A DNA stretch of 64,000 nucleotides from CAZGKW01 sp964526295 (GCA_964526295.1 CAZGKW010000022.1:1-64000); one strand, 5' to 3'. Positions 9,160-19,279 are shown, numbered from the stretch's first letter. Numbers and translations: made by a program. Notes: generated by a model from the sequence alone, not told the origin.

Positions 9160-9968
9160 TCGCTCGCCTCCTTGCCCAGCAGCCACCTGCTCGACAGGTC
9201 GGTCACCTGGCGGTCGAGGATGTTCGTCAGGTAGTTCGTCCGGAGCCGGAACAGGTGGTAAAAGAACAGCGACGGGATGGCCACGAACAGGCCGAACGCG
9301 GTCGTCACGAGGGCCTTCGAGATGCCGCTGGCAAGGATCTGGGGGTCGCCCATCGCGCCGGCCAGGGCGACCATCTCGAACGATTCGATCATGCCCAGCA
9401 CCGTGCCGAACAGGCCCAGCAGCGGCGAAAGCGTCGCCACGGCCGCCAGCGGATACGTCAGCATCGTGTGGACGGTCATGTCGGCCGAGGCGATGTCGGA
9501 GATCGCCTCGTTGACGTCGGCGGTGGGCTTGTCGCGGTGCCGGACCATGAAGCGGATGATCCGTGCGAGGGTGCTCGAGCGTCTCCTGCACAGGGCCTCG
9601 ATCTCGTCGTAGGCCCCGTCGTGCCACAGGACGTCGGCCTGCCGCGCCAGACCCGCCGGCGCCACGACCCCGCGCCGCAGACGGAACAGCCGCTCCAGGG
9701 CAAACGCCAGGGCGGCAACCGACAGGAACAGGATGACCCACATGGTGAGGCCGCCGGCCCGGAATTTGCGGCCGAGGTCTTCGAGCGCTGTCTGGATGGA
9801 GAACGGCTCGGCGGGCGGCGCCGGTGCGGCCGCTTCCCCGGGCGGGGCCGCCTCCGTCGGCGTCGGCTCGGGCAACGCTTCAGCGGCCGCCACCACGGCC
9901 GGCCCGAGGGCCGCCGTCGTCGCCACTGCGAGGACCGCCATGAACCACCGCCGTCGCGCATCTCTCAT
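9156..9968 (-). CDS. MotA/TolQ/ExbB-family proton channel protein
   Basis: A 270-residue protein with an N-terminal signal sequence (about residues 1-28), a Pro/Ala-rich periplasmic linker, a first transmembrane helix at about 74-92, a cytosolic loop, and the conserved ATLSPLLGLFGTVLGMI helix followed by a third helix (ALVTTAFGLFVAIPSLFFY). The cleavable leader plus linker before helix 1 is the form seen in many planctomycete and bacteroidete TolQ-like proteins. It forms the proton channel with the adjacent ExbD-like protein. It is the first gene of the minus-strand run, facing a divergent plus-strand pair. Confidence 0.92.
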   Translation of the reverse strand: MRDARRRWFMAVLAVATTAALGPAVVAAAEALPEPTPTEAAPPGEAAAPAPPAEPFSIQTALEDLGRKFRAGGLTMWVILFLSVAALAFALERLFRLRRGVVAPAGLARQADVLWHDGAYDEIEALCRRRSSTLARIIRFMVRHRDKPTADVNEAISDIASADMTVHTMLTYPLAAVATLSPLLGLFGTVLGMIESFEMVALAGAMGDPQILASGISKALVTTAFGLFVAIPSLFFYHLFRLRTNYLTNILDRQVTDLSSRWLLGKEASE

Positions 9969-10280
9969 GCTTAAATCTCCTTCGGATCGAACGCTCCGGA
10001 CCGGCCCGCGCCGGTCCGGCCGACCTCGTCAGACGCGGACCCCCGATCGCGGGGGACGCATCGCCGCGCCGCCTCTCAGACTGTATAACCGCCGCCCGCG
10101 AGGCCGGTGGCGATTGAATTGGCCCCGGGTTCGGACGAGAAGTGCGGCCCCTGCGCCGCCGAGGTCGGTTCAAGAGACGAGACGGCCGTGGCCGTGCCAT
10201 CCCGAAGCGTCGGGCGCAGGCGGCGGGAGGGGCCCTGGAAGCAGCCGGTTGTCCGGCGGACTGGACCAGAAGGAATGCCC
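9969..10280. other. Divergent intergenic region with a strong inverted repeat
   Basis: This region separates the ExbB-like operon from the plus-strand membrane-protein gene. It contains a perfect 9-bp inverted repeat CCGGACCGG/CCGGTCCGG around 9998-10021. A TATAAC hexamer at 10084-10089 (plus) and TATAC-like sequence on the minus strand in the same place could be -10 elements, but no good -35 was found at the right distance. No gene is visible. Confidence 0.4.
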
Positions 10281-11666
10281 ATGCCAAGCTCATCGCCGCC
10301 GTCGGAGGCCCGTGGCGTCTTCTGGGGCGCATTCTGGTGGGCGCTGGCGGCCATCCTGCACGCGGGCGCCATCGCCGCCGTCATCTACTTCACGCCGCTG
10401 CGGGAGCTGTTCTTTGCCAAGGACGACGCCGGCGATGCGTTGGCCGAGCTTCAGGGCCCCCGCGTCTCGAAGTTCGTCCGCGAGCTGATCGACATCCACA
10501 CCCGGCGAATCCGCGAAAAGGTCGAGGAGCAGAAGACGGTCCTCCAGAAGCTGGCAGACGCACGCGACCGCCGCTACGAGCGGTACGTCCAGCAGACCCG
10601 CCGGCCCGGCTACAAGGGCCCGGCCGCCGACCCGATCGAGCTGCTAGGTGCCCCGGGGCCGGATGCGAACATCTCGCTCATCGGCAAGGACCTGTTCGAG
10701 CTCTACGACGCGGCCCAGGCCATCGAGAGGACGACCTACGGCACGTACCGGCAGATGCGGGCGGTGGAGCTGGCCCGCATCCAGTCGCTGCCCTTGCGAG
10801 AGGCCCTCGACGCCACCCAGGTCGCCGTCCCGACGCACGACCCCATCGACCGGGAGGTCTTCAACCAGACGATCGTCCGGGCCAACGACGGAAAGCTCGA
10901 CGACCTGCGGAACGAGCTCCTCCAAATCCACACCGAGGTCTCCTCGATGCTCTCGGCGGCCTACCGGATGCTCGACGTGGCCAAGGGGCTGATGGGCGAT
11001 GAGGTGGGCACCACGATCACGTGGGGGTCGGGCGGGATGTTCGAGGGCACCGGCTCGGGCCTGTGGGGCTCGGACGTCGGGCCGACGCTGGCGCCGCACG
11101 AGTTCTTCCCGGGGAACACCGACGGGATGTTCCCGGCGGACTTTCAACCCCCTCCGGGCCGCAAGCTCATGGACGCCGGCCGCCGGGCGGACTGGATGTA
11201 CATCGACACGTGGTACATCATCGGTCCGTTCCCGAACCCCCAGCGGAAGTACATGGACCACAAGTTCCCGCCCGAGTCGACGATCGACCTGGACGCGACC
11301 TACGTCGGGAAGAACAACGTGAAGCTCCAGTGGCGGTTCCGCCAGTCGCCGACGCTGATGATCGCCCCCCACGTCGCCACGAATTACGCCGTCTGGTACG
11401 CCTGGACCGAGATCTACGCCGACCGCGACCAGGCCCGCTTCGTCGCCTTCGGCAGCGACGACTACTCGAAGGCGTGGCTGAACGGCGAGCCGGTCTGGAC
11501 GAGCGGCAAGACGCCCCACAAGTGGATCCCCGACCGGGGCTTCCGGACGCTCCACTTCCGCCGGGGCTACAACCCACTGCTCGTCAAGTGGGAGAACGCC
11601 GGCGGCACGACGGGCATGTCCGTGATGATCTACCTGGGCGAAGCGCCCACGCTGACGGGCGAGTGA
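10281..11666 (+). CDS. Single-pass membrane protein with C-terminal planctomycete-type beta-sandwich domain
   Basis: A 461-residue protein. The ATG at 10281 is preferred because AGAAGGA lies 6 bases upstream; the ATG at 10275 overlaps that site. One transmembrane helix (about 12-34, WGAFWWALAAILHAGAIAA) is followed by a charged helical segment with heptad-like spacing (RRIREKVEEQKTVLQKL), then a flexible middle. The C-terminal part has WYIIGPFPNP, KLQWRF and FVAFGSDDYSKAWLNGEPVW, a pattern I associate with PA14- or carbohydrate-binding-like beta sandwiches common in planctomycete secreted proteins. Sixteen bases separate it from the next HEAT gene. It lies divergent to the ExbB/ExbD operon, so a shared envelope role is plausible. 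Exact function unknown. Confidence 0.75.
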   Translation: MPSSSPPSEARGVFWGAFWWALAAILHAGAIAAVIYFTPLRELFFAKDDAGDALAELQGPRVSKFVRELIDIHTRRIREKVEEQKTVLQKLADARDRRYERYVQQTRRPGYKGPAADPIELLGAPGPDANISLIGKDLFELYDAAQAIERTTYGTYRQMRAVELARIQSLPLREALDATQVAVPTHDPIDREVFNQTIVRANDGKLDDLRNELLQIHTEVSSMLSAAYRMLDVAKGLMGDEVGTTITWGSGGMFEGTGSGLWGSDVGPTLAPHEFFPGNTDGMFPADFQPPPGRKLMDAGRRADWMYIDTWYIIGPFPNPQRKYMDHKFPPESTIDLDATYVGKNNVKLQWRFRQSPTLMIAPHVATNYAVWYAWTEIYADRDQARFVAFGSDDYSKAWLNGEPVWTSGKTPHKWIPDRGFRTLHFRRGYNPLLVKWENAGGTTGMSVMIYLGEAPTLTGE

Positions 11667-11682
11667 TCCCGAGGGCCCTTCC

Positions 11683-13938
11683 ATGCGCGAGCGGCTGGGT
11701 CGACATGCCGCCGCCCGGCTGATCTGGATCCTGGGTGCGGTCTGCGCTTCGGCGGCGGCACTCCCCCGACCATCGCGCGGCGTGTCGACGGCGGACCGCG
11801 ACGAGATGGCTCCCTACGTTCGCCTGCTGGCGGACCGCTCGACCCGGGCCCAGGTCGCTCGCCGGCTCGGCCGGGAACAGGTGCGGGCGGCCGTCGAGCC
11901 GATCCGGGCTGCCGCCCGCGACGCCGATCCGGAGATCCGCGCTGCCTGCCTCTGGGCGCTCGGCGAGATCGGCGACCCGAGCGCCGCTTCGACCGTCCGG
12001 TTCTACGTGACCGACGAGGACGCCGGCGTCCGGCTTACCGCCGTCGAAACGCTCGGCAAGCTCGGGGGCGAGGAGGCCGCACGCGGGCTCGAGGAGGCGT
12101 TGGCCGCCCTGGAGTGTCGTGTCCGTCTGGCCGCCCTCGACGGCTTGGCCGCGTGCGACGACGACGGCGCCCACCGCTCCCTCGTGGCGGCGATGAGTGA
12201 CGACGACCGACGCGTCCGCGGTGCCGCCGCGGAGCACATCATCCGCCTCGGGGCGCCGGCTTATGCGCACCTGGGGGCCGCAGGCCGCGAGGCGCCGCCG
12301 CGGGCGCTGGAGCGCGTCCTTGCCGCCCTGAGGGACAGCGCGCCACCGGAACAGGCCGTGCCGTGGCTACTCGCGCTCCTCTCGCTTTCCGATCCCGGGC
12401 TCCGGCCGCACGCCTCGAAGGCGCTGCGTTCCGTGCGAGAGGGGGCCTTGGCCGCCCTGGTGGCGGTCGGCGACCCGGCCGTCGAGCCGGTGCTGGACTG
12501 GGCCGGCGGCGAAGAAGACGGCGGACCGGCCAGGCGGCGGCTCGCCGGCGCGATCTTGCGCCGCATCGACACGCCGGCGGTCGTCGCAGCGATCACTAGA
12601 CATGTATTCGACAAGGACACAGGCCCGGACGACGAGGAACTGGCTTGGGGAGCGAGCGTCCTGGCGGGTATCGGGAGCGATGAGGCTGAGGAGGTGCGAG
12701 GCCGGATCACCCGTCTCGTCGGACAGAGGCATGCCGCGGCGTCGGAAGCCCGCCTCGACGCCCAGGTCGAGGCGCTTCGGCTGACGGCCGGCCGATCCCG
12801 TCCGCCGGAAGATCCCAGCGACGCCGTCCTCGGGCTCGTCCTCGCCGGCGCCCTGCCGGGCGGCAAGCCCCTGACGGTCCACCTGGACGTCCGCGACGGC
12901 CGAGTCGAGGGGGCCTTCGGGACGGCCCTGACGTTCAACCTGGCGCCGCACGACGTGGACGCCTCCGGCCTCGCAGTCGCCGACGGCCGGGCCGACGGCA
13001 CGCTCGATGTGACGATCCAACCCGACCCGTACGTGCCCCGAGACGGTCGGCCCATCGCGTGCGTCTACGAGATTCAGGCCGGCGTCAAAGCCGGTGCCGC
13101 CAAAGGCTCCTTCAGCGGCGGATGCGGCGGCCGCCCGGTAAGCGGCGAGGTGCGCGGCCTCGCGCAGGCGCGGCCCGCCAAGCCCGACCCGGCTTGGTTC
13201 CACCTGCTTCTTGAAGACGGCATGACGGGGCCGCAGTTCTCCTACCACCACCGGGCGTACGTCAGCTTCACGCTCCACGGCGATACGACGTTCGACGGGC
13301 GAATCACGGAGTTCGACCAGCGGATCCCCATCCAGACGTCGCTGGCGTGGAACGGGCTCGTCGAGGACGTGAAGGTCCGGTTTACGGGCGACCGCCTGAC
13401 GGGGTCGGTCCACGCGGTGGTCACCTCGTCCCGCGACGGACGCGTCAAGCTCGGCCGTCACACGTTCCCGCTCGAGGGGCTGGTGATCGGGCGGTTCACC
13501 GCCGGGCGCTTCAAAACCGTCATCGAGGGCACGTTCATCAAGGCGGGGCGGTTCGTCGGCGAAGTCCGACCGGCCGACGCCGCGGCCACCGACTTCGGAA
13601 ATCGTCAGCTCCTGCTGGAGCTGGAGGACGGACTGGGGAACGGGAGGGCCCTGCGGTTCGCGATGACGCGGCGAGGGGGGAGGTTCCACCCTTTCTTCTT
13701 GCTCGTCGACGGCGTTCCGGCTGACGTGGACGTGTCGGGTCTCGGTCTCCGCGGCCGGACGGTCTCGGGCACGCTTCGCATCGCCTTGCCGACGCGCGAC
13801 GGGGGTCGCACCCGCTGCGTGTACGAGCTGGAGGCGGACGTGAGGCACTCGCGGATCACGGGCGGCTACGAAGGCAAGCACGGCGAGCAGGCCGTCGGCG
13901 GTTCAATCACAGGCCGTTTCGGCCGTTTGCCCGAATGA
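11683..13938 (+). CDS. Secreted HEAT-repeat protein with duplicated C-terminal beta domain
   Basis: A 751-residue protein. The N-terminus has a signal-peptide-like segment (IWILGAVCASAAALP). Residues about 40-340 form HEAT repeats (PEIRAACLWALGEIGDPSA, VRLTAVETLGKLGG). The remainder is beta-rich and appears internally duplicated: one copy around residues 390-480 (GLVLAGALPGGKPLTVHLDVRDGRVEG) and related units later, each ending in a GSFSGG-, GTF- or GGYEG-like strand. The stop at 13938 converges on the next gene with an 89-bp gap. Function unknown; it probably acts in the periplasm together with the preceding membrane protein. Confidence 0.75.
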   Translation: MRERLGRHAAARLIWILGAVCASAAALPRPSRGVSTADRDEMAPYVRLLADRSTRAQVARRLGREQVRAAVEPIRAAARDADPEIRAACLWALGEIGDPSAASTVRFYVTDEDAGVRLTAVETLGKLGGEEAARGLEEALAALECRVRLAALDGLAACDDDGAHRSLVAAMSDDDRRVRGAAAEHIIRLGAPAYAHLGAAGREAPPRALERVLAALRDSAPPEQAVPWLLALLSLSDPGLRPHASKALRSVREGALAALVAVGDPAVEPVLDWAGGEEDGGPARRRLAGAILRRIDTPAVVAAITRHVFDKDTGPDDEELAWGASVLAGIGSDEAEEVRGRITRLVGQRHAAASEARLDAQVEALRLTAGRSRPPEDPSDAVLGLVLAGALPGGKPLTVHLDVRDGRVEGAFGTALTFNLAPHDVDASGLAVADGRADGTLDVTIQPDPYVPRDGRPIACVYEIQAGVKAGAAKGSFSGGCGGRPVSGEVRGLAQARPAKPDPAWFHLLLEDGMTGPQFSYHHRAYVSFTLHGDTTFDGRITEFDQRIPIQTSLAWNGLVEDVKVRFTGDRLTGSVHAVVTSSRDGRVKLGRHTFPLEGLVIGRFTAGRFKTVIEGTFIKAGRFVGEVRPADAAATDFGNRQLLLELEDGLGNGRALRFAMTRRGGRFHPFFLLVDGVPADVDVSGLGLRGRTVSGTLRIALPTRDGGRTRCVYELEADVRHSRITGGYEGKHGEQAVGGSITGRFGRLPE

Positions 13939-14027
13939 GCCTCGCGGTGCCTGATAGGCCGCCACGGCGCTCGATCTTTGACCGGCGCCTGGTTGCCCCA
14001 CGGCAGCGCGCCTGCGCGCACGGACCG

Positions 14028-17000
14028 TTAGATGCCCGACTTGACGTCGAGCGGATAGTTGACCAGCAGGGCCACGAGGTCGAGGCACGAGAGCCGCCGC
14101 CACGTCCGCTTGCGAGCGGGGACGTCCGACTCGTCGAGCGGATAACGCCGGTCGAACTCGGCGGCGATTTCGGGGCGAAGCGACTCCGGCGCCAGGCCCA
14201 TGGCGAAGATCAGGTACCGCGGGCCCAGGGCGCCCGACCGGATCGCCTCGGGCCGGACCGCCGGGACGAACGGCGTGTCGGGGACGAGCGGCTCGCCCGT
14301 GGCCCGCCAGCACGCCGAGACGAACCCCAGGCCGTCTCCGTTCGCCCGGACCTCGCCCGACGACACGGCCCGCTCGAGTTGTTGGCGCGCGGACGTCCGG
14401 TAACCCCGGCGGCACATCTCGAAAACGAGGCGGACGTCCTGCCGCTCGCCGGTCTCATCGTGCCGGCGGCGGGCGTCTCGGAAGCGGTCCATGGCCCACT
14501 CGTAGCGGATGGCCTCGGCCCTGGCGAGGAAGGCGTCGCCCTCCCCCGGCGCGGGGCACGCCACCGTCCCCCGGACCTCCACCATTACCGGGTGCAGGCC
14601 GGGCCCCAGGACCACGGCCGTCCCGTCGGGGACTTCGCGGCCGCTGATCCAGATCCGCGACCAGCGGGCGACCATCGGGTGGCGGCGGCGGGCGATGAAG
14701 CCCCCGGCGCGGTCCAGGGCGAGCACCGAGTAGAGGTAGGTCCGCGACGCCGCGTCGGCCGCCGGGAAGCTCAGGTACTCGGTGCGGACGGCCGTGCCGC
14801 CGATCTGGCCGACCGCCGTCTCCGGCAGGGGCTCGAAGGGGAAGCTCGCCCCGTTCCAGTCGACGGTCGTGCCAACCTCGGGCCGGGCGCGGGCCGGTCC
14901 GCCGAGTGCGGCCAGCGGGTCCGCTTCCTCCGGTCCCTGTGCCGCGGCCTCGAACGGGCCGGCCGCCAGCCAGTCGCGGACCATCTCGCCCTGACGAAGT
15001 GGATTGACGGGGACGCCCACCCCCGGCTTGAACCCATCGGGCGGCCCGATCGTCATCACCGGCGGCGGCTCGGCGGGCGGCCCCATCTCGAACGGTCCCT
15101 GGTCGCGGAGGACCGCCAGGGCCATCAGGCCCGGCACGGCGAAGACGCCTCGGTTGACGGCAAAGATGCCGCGAGGGCCGACGTCCGGGCCGAACCGGTC
15201 GTAGAACGACGCCAGGAGGTCCCCGATCGTGTCCCGCTCGTCGGCCCCCAGGTGGCCGTAGCCCAGGTCGTAGGCGATGGGGAAAAGGAACACGGGGCCG
15301 GGGAACCGCTCGCCGTGTTCGCCGCCGTACGGGGGCGTGGTGGTCCGCTCCATCATGAGGGCCGCTGCTCGCCGGCCGTGGGGGGCATCGTCGAAGACCG
15401 TCGCCAGGAAACCGTGCCCGATGGCCGCGTCCATGCCGGGCTGCCACGTCGTCACCCAGTTGACCCGCTCGCGATAGAGCGTTTTGTGAGCGGCCAGGCG
15501 GCGCCGCAGTTCCGAGACGACGCGCCGGCCGAGTGCCGTCCGGGTCCGCTCGCGGATGCGGGGGACGTCCCGGCGGCGGAAAAGCAGCCGCGGGTGCTCG
15601 CCGACCTCGAAGCCGATTCCGTCTCGTTTGGGCCAGGGGCGCCGATAGACGACCACACGGACTTCGCCGCCGACATCCTGGAAGTTGAATTGGCCCGCGT
15701 ATCGGCCGGCCCAGGCGGCGCCGCCTTTCTTCAGCTCGACCGAGTACGTCCCGACGCCGCCCTTGACGAAAAGGTCGTCGTGGACAATCATCGTGATGTC
15801 TAGGGCTAGCGATTCGGCATCCGCCTCGTGGTGCGTGAGCCGGCCGTCGTGGCTTCGCTTGTTGAACCGCGGGCTGTAGCCGAAGAGGCGGTCGCTCCAC
15901 GACCCGCCGCGCCGCTCCAGCTCGACCTCCAGGTCGTGCCGGCCCGAGCCGCGAAGGAGTGCCCCTTCGAGTGTGAGCCGGACGACGCCGTCGTCGGGAA
16001 TCGCCTCGGCCCCCGGGTTGGCGGGCGTGAAGAAGACGGGCTCGGCGACAAGGGCTTCCGTGTCGGGCGGGCCGGCCGGCTCGGCCAGCAGCCCGGCGTC
16101 GGGCGCGGGCGGCGGAAGGTCAGCGCCCGACTTCGCAGCGATCTTTCGCCGGGCCTCGGACACGTGCTCGTCCATGCCGTCGATGCCCTGGGCGAGGGCC
16201 CGGTCGAGGGCGGCCGAGGCGGCCGGATCGCCGATCTCCCCGAGCGCGTCGACCCACCGCTGAAGCTCCTGTGCATCCGGAAAGAGCTTCCACCGAAGAA
16301 GCGCCTCCGAGATGGGCCGTGCCGCAGGCCGCCCGATGCGAATGCAGGCCGCGGCGGCGGCTTTCTCGGCCCGAGGCTCGCATTCCCCGTCGATCGTCTC
16401 CTCGACGAGCGGCGCCACCGCCGGCTCGCCGATCGAGACGAGGGCCTCGACGACGGCCGCCTCGAGCGCTTCCACGCCCGGCCCGGGTCGTCGGCCCAGG
16501 TCCTCCAGGAGCCGGAGGAGCGTGGGCACGGACTCGGCGGCCCCGCCCCGACCGAGCAGTCGGGCGGCGTCGAGGCGGGCCGCGAGGCTGGCCGTCTCCG
16601 CCAGCGCCGCTGCCAGGTGCGGCGCCATCCGCGTCTTGGCCTGGGCGTAGGCCTCGGCGGCGGCCGAGCGGACCACGGCGTCCGGGTCGCCCAGGCTGGA
16701 GGCCAGGGCCCGAATCGCCGCCTCGCCCGGCACGGCGGACAGGGCCTGAACGACGCGTCGGCGGACGTCTGCCGACTCGTCGTCGAGGGCCTCCAGGAGC
16801 GTCGCGACCGCCCGGTCCCGGTGGGCCTCGTCCTCGGCCAGGGCCGCCAGGACATTGACCGCCTCGGCCCGGACGCTGGCATCGTCGGTGCCGAGGATGT
16901 CGCGAAGCCCTTCGTCGGCCTCGGGGCCGTAGAGCTTGCCGAAGGCGCGGGCCGTCTCAACGCGGACGCGAGGATCGTCGTCGAAGGCCCGGACGCGGAG

Positions 17001-17351
17001 GGCCTGCATCGCGCCGGGATCGCCGACCTCGCCGAGGGCCCGGACGGCGGCCAGGCGGACCTGCGGGTCGGGGTCCTGGGTGAACTTGCGGAGCATGGGC
17101 ACGGCCTCGACGGTCCGCGTTCGGCCGAGACGGCGGATCTCGTCGAGTCGCGTGCGGGCGTCCATCAGGCGAGCCACAGACGAGCCGTCGAGGAGCGGCT
17201 CGCCGGGTCCCGGCGCGACGGTGTCGTCCGGGCCCGTCTCATCCTGCCAGCCGCTGCCGAGGACCATCAACAGCGCGCCCGCCGCCGCCAGGCCGATCAG
17301 GGCCATCACGATGAACGGCCACCGCGGCACACCGTGGCTGTCGAGTTCCAT
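14028..17351 (-). CDS. Membrane-anchored HEAT-repeat protein with alginate-lyase/heparinase-like C-terminal half
   Basis: An 1107-residue protein. It has an N-terminal anchor helix (about 12-33, WPFIVMALIGLAAAGALLMVL), HEAT repeats at about 60-400 (DPQVRLAAVRALGEVGDPGA), a beta linker, then from about residue 600 a part starting HPRLLFRRRDVPRIRERT. That opening matches the N-terminal motif of heparinase/alginate-lyase (alpha/alpha)6 toroids, and a similar HPRLFVRPEQLPRLREL occurs in the lyase at 24680. Later helices (WQPGMDAAIGHGFLATVF, VFLFPIAYDLGYGHL) fit a toroid. I do not see the full set of catalytic His/Tyr/Asn residues, so it may bind polysaccharide rather than cut it. Confidence 0.7.
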   Translation of the reverse strand: MELDSHGVPRWPFIVMALIGLAAAGALLMVLGSGWQDETGPDDTVAPGPGEPLLDGSSVARLMDARTRLDEIRRLGRTRTVEAVPMLRKFTQDPDPQVRLAAVRALGEVGDPGAMQALRVRAFDDDPRVRVETARAFGKLYGPEADEGLRDILGTDDASVRAEAVNVLAALAEDEAHRDRAVATLLEALDDESADVRRRVVQALSAVPGEAAIRALASSLGDPDAVVRSAAAEAYAQAKTRMAPHLAAALAETASLAARLDAARLLGRGGAAESVPTLLRLLEDLGRRPGPGVEALEAAVVEALVSIGEPAVAPLVEETIDGECEPRAEKAAAAACIRIGRPAARPISEALLRWKLFPDAQELQRWVDALGEIGDPAASAALDRALAQGIDGMDEHVSEARRKIAAKSGADLPPPAPDAGLLAEPAGPPDTEALVAEPVFFTPANPGAEAIPDDGVVRLTLEGALLRGSGRHDLEVELERRGGSWSDRLFGYSPRFNKRSHDGRLTHHEADAESLALDITMIVHDDLFVKGGVGTYSVELKKGGAAWAGRYAGQFNFQDVGGEVRVVVYRRPWPKRDGIGFEVGEHPRLLFRRRDVPRIRERTRTALGRRVVSELRRRLAAHKTLYRERVNWVTTWQPGMDAAIGHGFLATVFDDAPHGRRAAALMMERTTTPPYGGEHGERFPGPVFLFPIAYDLGYGHLGADERDTIGDLLASFYDRFGPDVGPRGIFAVNRGVFAVPGLMALAVLRDQGPFEMGPPAEPPPVMTIGPPDGFKPGVGVPVNPLRQGEMVRDWLAAGPFEAAAQGPEEADPLAALGGPARARPEVGTTVDWNGASFPFEPLPETAVGQIGGTAVRTEYLSFPAADAASRTYLYSVLALDRAGGFIARRRHPMVARWSRIWISGREVPDGTAVVLGPGLHPVMVEVRGTVACPAPGEGDAFLARAEAIRYEWAMDRFRDARRRHDETGERQDVRLVFEMCRRGYRTSARQQLERAVSSGEVRANGDGLGFVSACWRATGEPLVPDTPFVPAVRPEAIRSGALGPRYLIFAMGLAPESLRPEIAAEFDRRYPLDESDVPARKRTWRRLSCLDLVALLVNYPLDVKSGI

Positions 17352-17524
17352 AGGCCCTCTCTGGGCGTCGGCGCCTCAGCGGCCGGGCCCTGCGCCTGTT
17401 CACGCCGGGCGAAGCACCCGCCGGTGACCACGCCGGGGATGCAGGCCCGACCTGTTAAGCCCGGATGAGGGCGGGAGGCGTCGCGGAAACGCCGGCGGAT
17501 CGGGTCCTTGGAATGAGGCCCATG

Positions 17525-19102
17525 TCAGGCCTGCGGCATGGCGGCCAGCTCGGCGGCGGTCGGGTGGGCCGGCCAGGTGGGGATGCCCGTCGCCGACGCC
17601 GCCTGCTCCCGGTACCACACCTTGAACGGGTTCGCCTTCGGGACGGGGGCGTCCTCGTTGACGAGGGCCGGCAGGACCTCCGACCACCACCGGTCGTACG
17701 CCTTGCGCATGGCGGCGACGACGCCCGGGTGCTGGTCGACGACGTTCGTCGTCTCGCCGGGGTCGGCGGCGATGTCGTAGAGCTCCTCGTTGTTGACGAG
17801 GCGGAACCGCTGGGACCGGACGGCGCAGGCGGCGTACTTCGACTGGGCCGCCTTGCCCCTGCCCCATCGGCCGCGGTGGACGAACAGGTACCGGTCGGGC
17901 CAGTCGGCCTCCGCGTCGCAAAGCAGCGGAACGAGGCTTCGGCCGTCGAGCTTCACGCCCTCGGGACGCTTGGCGCCGCAAAGCTCGGCGAGCGTCGGCA
18001 GGAGGTCGACGTGGGCCGCGAGGCCGCCGCAGTCCACGCCTTCCGGCAGCCGGCCTTTCCAGTGGACGAAGCACGGGACCCGGGTGCCGCCCTCGTAAAC
18101 GGTGCCCTTCTTTCCCCGCATGCCGGCGTTGTAGAGTCCGCGCGGCGCCTGGCGATCGTCGCCGCCCCTGCCCCTTCGCCTGCCTCCGCGCGGGTCGGCC
18201 CGGCTGCTGCCGTTATCGGTCATGAAGATGACGATGGTGTTCTCCAGGGGCCCCCACTGCTCGAGGGCGGCCACCAGGTAGCCCATGTTGTCATCGATGT
18301 TCGTGATCATGCCGTAGAAGCGGGCGTCGGCGTCGGCGAGGCCGGCCTCGCGGTACGGCTCGACGTACGATTCGGGGCACTGGAGGGGCGAGTGGGGGGC
18401 GTTCGGCGCGATGTAGGCGAAGAACGGCCGGTCGCGCCGGGCCCGGATCCACCGGAGGGCCTGGGCGAAGAAGACGTCCGTGCAGTAGCCCGACGTCTTG
18501 ACGAACGTCCCGCCCGCGCGGATGACCGGGTCGAAGTAGGAGTTGCCCGGTGCGTCGCCGCAGCTTCCGGGGAAGGTCTGGCCGATGCCGCCCGCCCCGT
18601 GGATGAAGACCTCGTCGAAGCCGCGGTTCTCGGGCTGGTACGGTTCCTGGTCGCCGAGGTGCCACTTGCCGAAGATGCCGGTCGTGTAGCCGGCGGCCCG
18701 GAGGACCTCGGCGAGGGTGACGGCGTCGAGGGACAGCCGCTCGCGCTCGTGGATGGTGTGGGTGACTCCGGAGCGGAACTCGTGCCGACCCGTCATCAGG
18801 CTGGCCCGCGCGGGGGCGCACGTCGGGCTGACGTGGAACGCCGTGAAGCGGACGCTCCGGGCGTGGAGGCGGTCGAGGTTCGGCGTCCGGATGAGGGGGT
18901 TGCCGTGGCAGGCCAGCTCGCCGTAGCCCTGGTCGTCGGTCATGACCAGGACGACGTTGGGCCGATCCGGTCCACCGCGCGGTCTGGCGCCGGCACGCGC
19001 CGCCGCGGGGGCCCCCGGCGGGAAGTTTCCGGCGGCGAGAAGCGGAACGCACGCGCCGGCGGCTCGCAGGAAGTCGCGCCGGTCCAGGCCGCGTGTCTTC
19101 AT
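17525..19102 (-). CDS. Tat-exported Cys-type sulfatase
   Basis: A 525-residue protein. The start is taken at MKTRGLDRRDFLRAAG, which carries a twin-arginine signal (RRDFLR) and is preceded by AGGAAAAG. Seen: metal ligands VMTDDQG (Asp56, Asp57), the formylglycine signature CAPARASLMTGR with Cys95, KWHLG, and MTDNGSS further on, all in family order. The Cys is converted to formylglycine by a maturase encoded elsewhere. Substrates are probably sulfated polysaccharides. A basic insert (GGRRRGRGGDD) follows the DNG motif. It is divergent from a second sulfatase gene at 19280, with 177 bases between them. Confidence 0.93.
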   Translation of the reverse strand: MKTRGLDRRDFLRAAGACVPLLAAGNFPPGAPAAARAGARPRGGPDRPNVVLVMTDDQGYGELACHGNPLIRTPNLDRLHARSVRFTAFHVSPTCAPARASLMTGRHEFRSGVTHTIHERERLSLDAVTLAEVLRAAGYTTGIFGKWHLGDQEPYQPENRGFDEVFIHGAGGIGQTFPGSCGDAPGNSYFDPVIRAGGTFVKTSGYCTDVFFAQALRWIRARRDRPFFAYIAPNAPHSPLQCPESYVEPYREAGLADADARFYGMITNIDDNMGYLVAALEQWGPLENTIVIFMTDNGSSRADPRGGRRRGRGGDDRQAPRGLYNAGMRGKKGTVYEGGTRVPCFVHWKGRLPEGVDCGGLAAHVDLLPTLAELCGAKRPEGVKLDGRSLVPLLCDAEADWPDRYLFVHRGRWGRGKAAQSKYAACAVRSQRFRLVNNEELYDIAADPGETTNVVDQHPGVVAAMRKAYDRWWSEVLPALVNEDAPVPKANPFKVWYREQAASATGIPTWPAHPTAAELAAMPQA

Positions 19103-19279
19103 GGTCTTTTCCTCGTTTCTGATGCGATGCCGCCGTATGATGGCACGAACCGGCCGACGACGCAACGGCGAATCCGGCCAAGGCGCCCGCCGGACGCTTC
19201 CGTTGCGGCCGGCACGGACCCCGCCTATGATCAGCCCTTTCCGCTCCCACGAACCCGACGCGTAAGGACGCACGCAACT

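Noticed and set aside
13939..14027. Possible terminator in the convergent gap
   Set aside because: Short GC inverted repeats exist (GCGCGCCTGCGCGC) but no T-run and no clean stem-loop.
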